NCBI GenBank assembly: GCA_963853835.1
Contig: OY970826.1
Coordinates: 76,750,929 to 76,814,928, forward strand
Reading direction: 5' to 3'
From: Calendula officinalis
Taxonomy: Eukaryota > Streptophyta > Magnoliopsida > Asterales > Asteraceae
DNA length: 64,000 nt
Of the stretch, positions 57,390 through 64,000 are shown in pieces; position 1 is the first letter of the stretch, and every line of letters starts with the position of its first letter. Position numbers and translations under genes: made by a program. The notes under the pieces are model-generated. The model saw only the letters and a list, made by a program, of their open reading frames with translations, was not told where the DNA came from and searched no databases.

Positions 57390-58776
57390 TCACGGAATGC
57401 CAATGATAGGCATGAATGGAACATAATAGCTAGACGGTGCTAATCCCCATTCTCTTGGAAAAGGTAGATCAATGGTTTTTGATGATCCGATGTTCCTCCC
57501 AATTGCGTTGTTTTGGGTCCCACACTTCCCGTCACGGCTTTGTGTCAAAGGACATGATGTGTAGAAGCTTAATGGTTGAGATGTGGTGTATGAATCAGTT
57601 TCTTGGACCTTGATGATGCTAGTGATCATAGTCTTTCTTGAAATGTAGAGTTGCTTGGGTCCACCCAAGATCTTTGCTTGGCAATTGCTTGAGGGTAGTT
57701 GTGCCTCAAAGGCACCATGCTCATTGGTTGTAGCCATGGCTAAGTTTTTCACTTGGTTGCACTTGACTTGTATGTTTATGCCTGTGGGTATAAAGTAATT
57801 AAGTCGTGAGAATTGTGTTCTAGTGACTTGTACATTCTGCATACAAAGTCGTACTTAAAACGACAAATTTAAACGAAAACCCTTAAAACTATTTTTATGA
57901 ACGTTGTATACTTAAAAAGGACATTTGGAGTAATAGTGTTGATTCCTAACATTTGTTCTTACTTATCTTCTTACTCATTAGATCAAAACATGTATCAAAA
58001 TCAAGAATAATTTTATGAAACATAATTAGTAGATTACACATTTACACATATAATCTTATCAAGTGGACAAGAAGATGCGTAAGAACAAATGAGAAGATCG
58101 AATAAATATCATTTCTCAGACATTTAAGTATACAATCTTTAAAAAGAAAAAACAAAACTCAGCTCGTGTTTTTTGAAACACTTCAATGAAAGGGAGATTG
58201 TGCTTGTGTTTTAAATCTCTTTCAAAAGATATATATGTACGTAGACAGTTGCGATAAACAACTGTTGACGGACAAGATGTCATTGTTCTATATAACATGT
58301 CATATTCCGACTTTATTCAGCCTTCAATTTCAAAAACATGTTGGGATCTATGAGTGGAACAAAGTATAATTAGATTTCAAATTTCCCGCTTTTTTAGTTT
58401 CCAAGCTCGGACAAAAAAACAAAAAATTGGAAAATATATACTTAAAAGACCGATTTACTCGAATATTGTGGAAAGTGCCAAAACAACGATGAAAACGAAA
58501 TCTTTCATGTGAAAACAAGTTATTCGGTTTTATAATGTTTATTAAGTTTATAAAAATGTATTTAAATAATCATGATAACGAAGAACATACAAGTATTCTT
58601 TAGTTCCGAATCGATTACACTATTTCCAAACAAGAAACCAAACCTGCGAGATTCGAACCGGCTGCGCAGTCAAGACAAGTGACCGAGCTTTTCAAGAGAT
58701 GGCATGTGGAGAAATCGATCGTCGAAAGAGCCAATGTGAACAAGATCAATCGAGCTATGGTCATCTTCGCAGCCAT
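57390..58776 (-). CDS. Pollen Ole e 1 / extensin-like secreted protein, 2 exons, 174 aa
   Basis: Exons: 58776-58644 and 57781-57390 (525 nt; intron GT-AG, 862 bp). Seen: a signal peptide (MAAKMTIARLILFTLALST), then the domain start SSVTCLDC, NIQVKCNQVKNLAMATTNEHGAFEAQLP, CQAKILGGPKQLY, a second cysteine pair region (TSCPLTQSRDGKCGT), and the C-terminal end PFPREWGLAPSSYYVPFMP. These cysteines and KC motif mark the Pollen_Ole_e_1 domain (PF01190). Such proteins are secreted to the cell wall; the biochemical role is unclear. The start was taken at the ATG giving a clean signal peptide. Confidence 0.9.
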
Positions 58777-59038
58777 ATTAATAATATCAAACAGCAAAAG
58801 TAAATAATAAAAAGCCAAATAATATATAGTTTTGAGATGTGAGTATAGTAAATATATAATGAGGGGTACAAATATTTATAAGGAAAAGGATGTGATCATA
58901 ATAAATAGAAAAGGGACCCAAAGCCAACAAGGGTAGTTGGACATTTAAGTAAGCAGAGTGAATTTATGAACCAATAAACCAACAACTTATTTATGTAAAA
59001 GGTCGGTTTCCCTCCATCTCACAGCAAAATTCTCATTA

Positions 59039-59267
59039 CTCCTCAATTTTGTCCCACAAAAAAGTTCATATTTCTTAAATGCGAAGGCCCACTTAATAGA
59101 ATGATATTATTATGTTATACTTCACCACTAACTATCTTCAAAAAAATACTCTCTCTCCAAATAACTTTATATTTTAATTAAAAATATTACCAAAGACCCC
59201 ACCACTAACCATCTCCTAAATTCTTGTGCCCAAAAGAAATGAAAACTTTTTTGTGGCACAGAGGGAG
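59039..59267. mobile_element. Stowaway MITE
   Basis: Ends CTCCTCAATTTTGTCCCACA and the complement TTTGTGGCACAGAGGGAG; TA at 59037-59038, right TA altered to CA. 229 bp. Confidence 0.75.
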
Positions 59268-59286
59268 CATGTTTTTTGTTCCGTAA

Positions 59287-59581
59287 GAGCGGGAGTAATA
59301 GGGCGACCAAAGGGTTCATTCCCTCGGCCAGGAAGCGTGCCTATTTTGACATGATTAAAGATTTAAAGGTCGACACAACCTCCCTCCATTTTCCTTCGGT
59401 TAGGTCGATCAGGCGACAAGACTTATTGAATTGAATGTTTGTTGTATTATGCATAAGGTGTTGTATTTAATAATGTGATGTGAGTTTGGTCACCAATAGG
59501 AGGATTTGCTCATGCATTTTGTATGAAAAGATAAAACTGATGTGGTACCAAACTTGAATTTGGTCACCATTAGAGGTAGTC
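59287..59581. mobile_element. PIF/Harbinger MITE
   Basis: Left end GAGCGGGAGTAATAGGGCGA, reversed right end GACTACCTCTAATGGTGACC; TAA on both sides (59284-59286, 59582-59584). 295 bp. Confidence 0.75.
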
Positions 59582-59584
59582 TAA

Positions 59585-60176
59585 AAGCGAAAAGTTATAA
59601 ATACACCGCTTTTATGGTGCGAGTAGTACATGATATTGGATGTAGTAGTTGTTAGGAAGAAACCTCGATCATTTGGACATATGGCAAGTTCGAATTTTAC
59701 ATTTTTTTACTTATAGATTTTACTTTGAACGGTTTTTTTTTCCTTTCTTATAGATAGCTACATTTCTCTAATCTTCTTCCTTTCAACCTGCTTTTGTGTC
59801 ATAGTTTCGCTTTTAGCTCGCATACGTCTAACAAACGTTAATTTCAAATGCGTGTTTTGTTTTTCAATTAGTCATCGTGATATACCGAAGAAACAAAATC
59901 TAACATGACTAATAATTATTTTCATATACGTAACTAATAATTACAAACTTATTTATTATTTATCTTATTAATTTTTGCTATCATATCAGAATGTAAGAAA
60001 ATACTTGTAGATAGATATTACAATATTTGAAATTATATGGCTTGGTCACAAAAGGGGACTTTAAAGAAGAGAAAAACCTAAAATAAGATACAAGAAGTTT
60101 TGTGTTCCGTAATTTAATATCTTATTATTTTCCCCAACTCAGTAACACAAAATAATAAATATTTTTTTAATTTAAT

Positions 60177-60210
<34 letters not shown>

Positions 60211-61293
60211 ATGGGAACACAACCTTAGTAAAATACCACTAGTGATAAAAGAAAATGGTGAATTTTTTTTTTTGTTGAACTAGCCTCCTTTTTTTGGAAT
60301 AAATCCAACTACTTTTTTTTGCCAACAACAAGTCTTTAACTCAAAACCTCTTGGAAAAAAAAACTCTAAAGCTATTCTTTTGTGGCCAATTAATATAAGA
60401 GCAATTGGTTAGAAAAAGATGAATATAAGGACCCATATGTAATTAGCATTAATTATGTCTCATATCTTGACCTGAAGATTGTCTCATCTACTCGAACACA
60501 CGATATGCAATTAAGACCAGCATTTATGAATTTTTGTGTAGGACGTACACCCACGTGAACTTTCAAGTTTTTACTCAAAATTTACCGCCACATAAATAGT
60601 ACTGTAGTAAATTGTTGACAGTCAATGGGAAGTTTCAGCATTTACATAATTTTGAATATCCAAAATTTATGATAATAATTAAATATTTCTTAAATGATTG
60701 GTTGATAATTATTTTCTTGTTTTCATTGATAATTATTTTCATTGTTCTCACCGATTTAACTAGCAAGATGCTAGCAAAGTTACAATAAGAAGATTAATCA
60801 TTAAAATCATAAAATAGGACAAAAACACTATTTGGGTCACGAAATATTTTTACAATCACCACGATATTTAATCTAATTTAAAACCATGGATTGAAGTTCC
60901 TGCTGAATTCTCGAGATTGAAATGTCGATGTTGAAGATCAAACCACATTAGAGCACTAATAACCACTTGAAGGAATTTTTTAGTTTTTTTCGGAGATACC
61001 GGCTTCAATGAATTTAGAGATAAAGTTGTTCAAAGAGCTGCGATTTTTGATGTTTAAATGGCACCATCTTACTAACCATCTCCATATATCAAAACTAAAC
61101 CGTCGGTCACCCCATTATTTATAAATAAAAAGAAGAAAAAATTGTTCGGCACGTGGACTTTGTTTTTGTTTCGCAAACAAAGAAGAAAGGGGGTTGATAA
61201 CCGTCAGTCGCTCCATTATTTATAGATATTATTATGGAACGGGGGTTAGCCATTTGCCGCCCATTTCTATTAGTTCCCCTAAAAGGCTAAAAC
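59585..61293. other. Intergenic, AT-rich
   Basis: A (TTTAA)n-like run at about 60165-60205 and no recognised gene. The last 200 bp carry CGTCAGTCGCTCC and CGTCGGTCACCCC near-repeats (61100 and 61200). Confidence 0.5.
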
Positions 61294-61306
61294 TATATAT
61301 ATATAA
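61294..61306 (+). promoter_or_regulatory. TATA box of the BAHD gene
   Basis: TATATATATATAA about 52-64 bp before the ATG, with a short leader. Confidence 0.6.
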
Positions 61307-61357
61307 CTCGACTCATTACAACATTTGCAATCAACCATCTTTCGATCATTTATATAT

Positions 61358-62730
61358 ATGGCTTCCCTTCATGATCCCATCTTAACTGTTCTTGAAGAGT
61401 CCCAAGTATCACCACCTCCAGCCATCATCGGCGACAGATCGTTGTCGCTAACTTTTTTCGACTTAATACACCTTCTACGGTCTCCGATTCACTACCTTTT
61501 CTTCTATGAACTACCACTCACTAAAACTCACTTTATTGAAACTATTGTTCCCAATCTTAAACACTCGTTATCAGTCACACTTCAACATTTTTTCCCGCTT
61601 GCCGGTAAATTGTTCGTATTTCCTACTTCTACTGAAATCCCTGAAATCCGTTACGTTGAAGGAGATTATGTTAATGTTACGTTTGCAGAATGTAATCTTG
61701 ATTTCAACGATCTTACCGGATTCCACCCTCGAAAGTGTGACAAGTTTTACCATCTTATACCTCGACTTGAAAATTATGTCAAATCACCCGATTATGTAAA
61801 GATCCCGGTTTTTTCGATTCAGGTTACATTTTTTCCCAAGTGTGGTATCTCTATTGGGATGACTATTCACCATTGCCTCGGTGATGCTAGCACCGAATAT
61901 TCTTTCTTGAAGGCGTGGACATCGATTGCTCGATGTGTACAGATGAGTCGTTTTTAGCTAACGAAACTTTGCCGTTGTATGAAAGGGTAGTCAAATACCC
62001 AGAACTAAACGAACGGTTTCTAAAGCGCAAAACGATTGAAACTCTTTTTACCGACGAGTATCAACCTCCGCGCCTTTCTGGTCCAACTGATAAAGTTCGT
62101 GCCAGTTTTATACTGACACGAACTATCATGGATCAGTTGAAGAAAACGGTTACAACCCAACTGCCAACATTACCATATGTATCATCTATTACAATAGCAT
62201 GTGCTTTTATATGGTGTTGTATTGCAAAATCACGTAATAGTGAAGTACAACTATTTGGTATCCCCGTTGATTGTAGGTCACGTTTGGATCCACCGGTGCC
62301 CGCAGCTTACTTCGGCAACTGTGTTTTGGGGAGCTCGGCGGTTACTAAAAGCGAGGTTTTAACGGGAAATGATGGATTCATAACGGCTGCTAGATTAATC
62401 GGAGAGAATCTACACAAAATGTTAACGGATAAACATGGGATTGTGAAATATAAAATCCGGAAGGAAGATTCGTTGTTCTCTGGTGAAATGCCAAAGCCGA
62501 CAAGGATCATTGCGGTTGCTGGATCACCGAAACTGAAGCTTTATGATTTGGATTTCGGGTGGGGGAAACCAAAAAAGTTGGAAAAAGTTTCGCTCGATTA
62601 TGGTGGATCGATATCTATAGACGCTTGCAAAGAATCAAATCAAGATTTAGAGATTGGTGTTTGCCTTACGGCTAACGAGATGCAAGCTTTTGTTGGGTAC
62701 TTTGATGAAGGATTAAAACCACACGTTTAG
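61358..62730 (+). pseudogene. BAHD acyltransferase (malonyltransferase-like), single exon, one-base frameshift
   Basis: Frame 1 runs from ATG 61358 to a stop at 61955-61957; the second part of the protein lies in the next frame from about 61938 to TAG 62728-62730. The break is at TGTGTACAGATGAG (61934-61947), where one G of a glycine codon seems missing. Seen: LTFFDLIHL, LPLTKTHF, HFFPLAGKL, the catalytic HHCLGDAS (HxxxD), PPRLSGPTDKVRASF, then VPAAYFGNC and the structural DFGWG. The mix fits the BAHD clade acylating anthocyanin or phenolic glucosides, often with malonyl-CoA, in the cytosol. The total, allowing for the lost base, would be about 457 codons, normal for intronless members. The rest lacks stops, so the lesion is young, allelic or a sequencing error. 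Confidence 0.88.
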
Positions 62731-63060
62731 ATTCATCGTATCCTTTTCAAGCATGTTTAAATAATGAAATATTTTTTCCTTATTTGTATGTATAATCTTT
62801 TAATTCAGTAAAATCATAAAGGACTAAAAGTAGCCTTATTTTCATTTATTTAGCATCCTGTATTCGCAAATATCCAACTTCTATTTTAAATTATACCAAC
62901 AAGGCAACAACAACTAATAATGTATTATATATAATATATTTGTATGATGCATTATAAGTTATTTAATTCATTTTCGTCAGGATCGAATAACTTAAAACAA
63001 TTATTAGAATCATATATCTACTCACAAATAAAAGTTACAGCGGATTAACACGTACTATTG
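62731..63060. other. 3' flank of the BAHD gene
   Basis: AT-rich; possible polyadenylation signals (AATGAAAT, 62764). No gene. Confidence 0.4.
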
Positions 63061-63462
63061 TGAAGAACAAGAACAATAAACTGTAAATTATATGAAAATA
63101 ATCAAGAACACGGTTTTTTCACAAAAAACTTCAATGTATATTAATTTAATCGATCAATACACACGTACGTTTACAATTCGTAAGAAACTATATATAATAG
63201 TCCTTGAAGCCAAATAATTTACCCTAGTTATTCTAGGACTAGATTACAATCAAAATACAAGTGATACGACATTCTAAACTAACTTTCCTAAGATCTCGGA
63301 CTCGATATATTTTTCAAATAAGCTTCATCAGTAGCAATATCTTCGATCAGTAGGAATCAACATCATCAGTATATTCGTATCATCAATATCAACTCCTTAG
63401 CAGCAATAAGAAGTTGATCAATAGTATCTCCATATCAGTACTAGAACTGATATAACCCAACA
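63061..63462 (-). mobile_element. LTR (Copia-like), minus orientation
   Basis: Minus strand runs TGTTGGGTTATATC...TTCTTCA, 402 bp. Contains a TATA-like CTATTATATATAG and the block CCTAGAATAACTAGGGTAAA, shared with the LTR at 63630. No matching 5-bp repeat at its borders. Confidence 0.75.
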
Positions 63463-63629
63463 ATTTTGTTTAATAGAAAATATTTCTGTGTTTAATTATT
63501 AAAGTTTATGAATTATAACATGTGCTTTATCGGCCAGTATTTAATACCATATTAGGTATGGATGCTACCAATTTAAAATTATAAACGTGGGTTGGTTGGT
63601 TGATTACATACTGGAATTTGATTAATAAC

Positions 63630-64000
63630 TGTTGGGATATAAATGTTCTAATACTGATGCTGCAGTTAGTACTGATTAACACTTATGGAAGTTAGTACTG
63701 ATGGGGCAGAAAAGCAATATACTACTGACGAATGACTTACTACTGACGATCATGTTTACTACTGATGTCGATTAAAGAACAGATCGTGTCCGAGATTCTA
63801 GTAGATTTAGTTTAGAATGTTTATCTTTTATAATTCGAATTGTAATCTAATCCTAGAATAACTAGGGTAAAAGTTTAGGCTTCAAGGACTATTATAAATA
63901 GTTCTTTACGAATTGTAAACGTACGTGTGTATTGATCGTTTATCATTAATATACATTGAAGCTTTTTGTGATAAACTATGTTCTTAATATTGTTCTTCGA
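63630..64000 (+). mobile_element. LTR (Copia-like), plus orientation, reaching the window end
   Basis: Starts TGTTGGGATATAAATG and runs to the edge near its likely end (TTGTTCTTCGA). Related to but clearly diverged from the inverted LTR at 63061-63462. The element interior, if any, lies beyond the window. Confidence 0.7.

Overview
The window looks like nuclear DNA of a flowering plant. Genes are intron-rich with GT-AG borders and no operons, products are plant-type (MS2-class fatty acyl reductase, Ole e 1 protein, SIP aquaporin, AG-peptide, BAHD acyltransferase), and most intergenic space is transposon debris. A eudicot, probably Asteraceae, fits the malonyltransferase-like BAHD gene and the repeats; this is inference, since no marker gene was compared.

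Host genes in order: a DUF1639 gene (-, 8.6-10.5 kb); a 55-aa arabinogalactan peptide gene (+, 14.3 kb); two tandem paralogues of a chimeric gene in which the N-terminus of a callose synthase of the GSL10/CALS9 type is joined to an unrelated coiled-coil tail (-, 15.7-20.2 and 24.5-26.4 kb); ribosomal protein uS7/RPS5 (-) head-to-head with Mediator subunit MED7 (+) at 28.5-33.0 kb; an MS2/FAR2-type reductase (+, 35.8-39.1 kb); Golgi tether subunit COG1 (+, 42.3-47.1 kb); a small membrane protein of unknown function (+, 49.2-50.3 kb); aquaporin SIP1 (-, 53.9-55.3 kb); an Ole e 1-like secreted protein (-, 57.4-58.8 kb); and a BAHD acyltransferase broken by one missing base (+, 61.4-62.7 kb). They do not form one pathway. 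The reductase, Ole e 1 protein and AG-peptide belong to families often active in anther or pollen, but their proximity may be chance.

Mobile DNA, with ends read directly where possible: a 2.58-kb solo LTR (TSD GTGAG) inside a PIF/Harbinger accessory ORF; a Tekay-like Ty3 fragment inside a Helitron; three Helitrons obeying the A|TC...CTAG|T rule; a PIF/Harbinger transposase gene that has lost its apparent catalytic glutamate, plus several derived MITEs; a pogo fragment ending in a PCNA-binding motif; Stowaway, Mutator-type and hAT-type MITEs; tRNA-derived SINEs with poly(A) tails; a Copia RT scrap between near-perfect inverted repeats; and a non-autonomous LTR element with two apparently identical LTRs and TSD CTCTC inserted in an exon of the first chimeric callose-synthase gene.

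The best candidate for something undescribed is the chimeric callose-synthase-N-terminus/coiled-coil pair. Both copies keep a continuous reading frame across several introns, once the recent insertion in copy A is set aside and a shifted donor is used in copy B. All exon borders here are my reading of splice signals and conserved frames, not transcript data.
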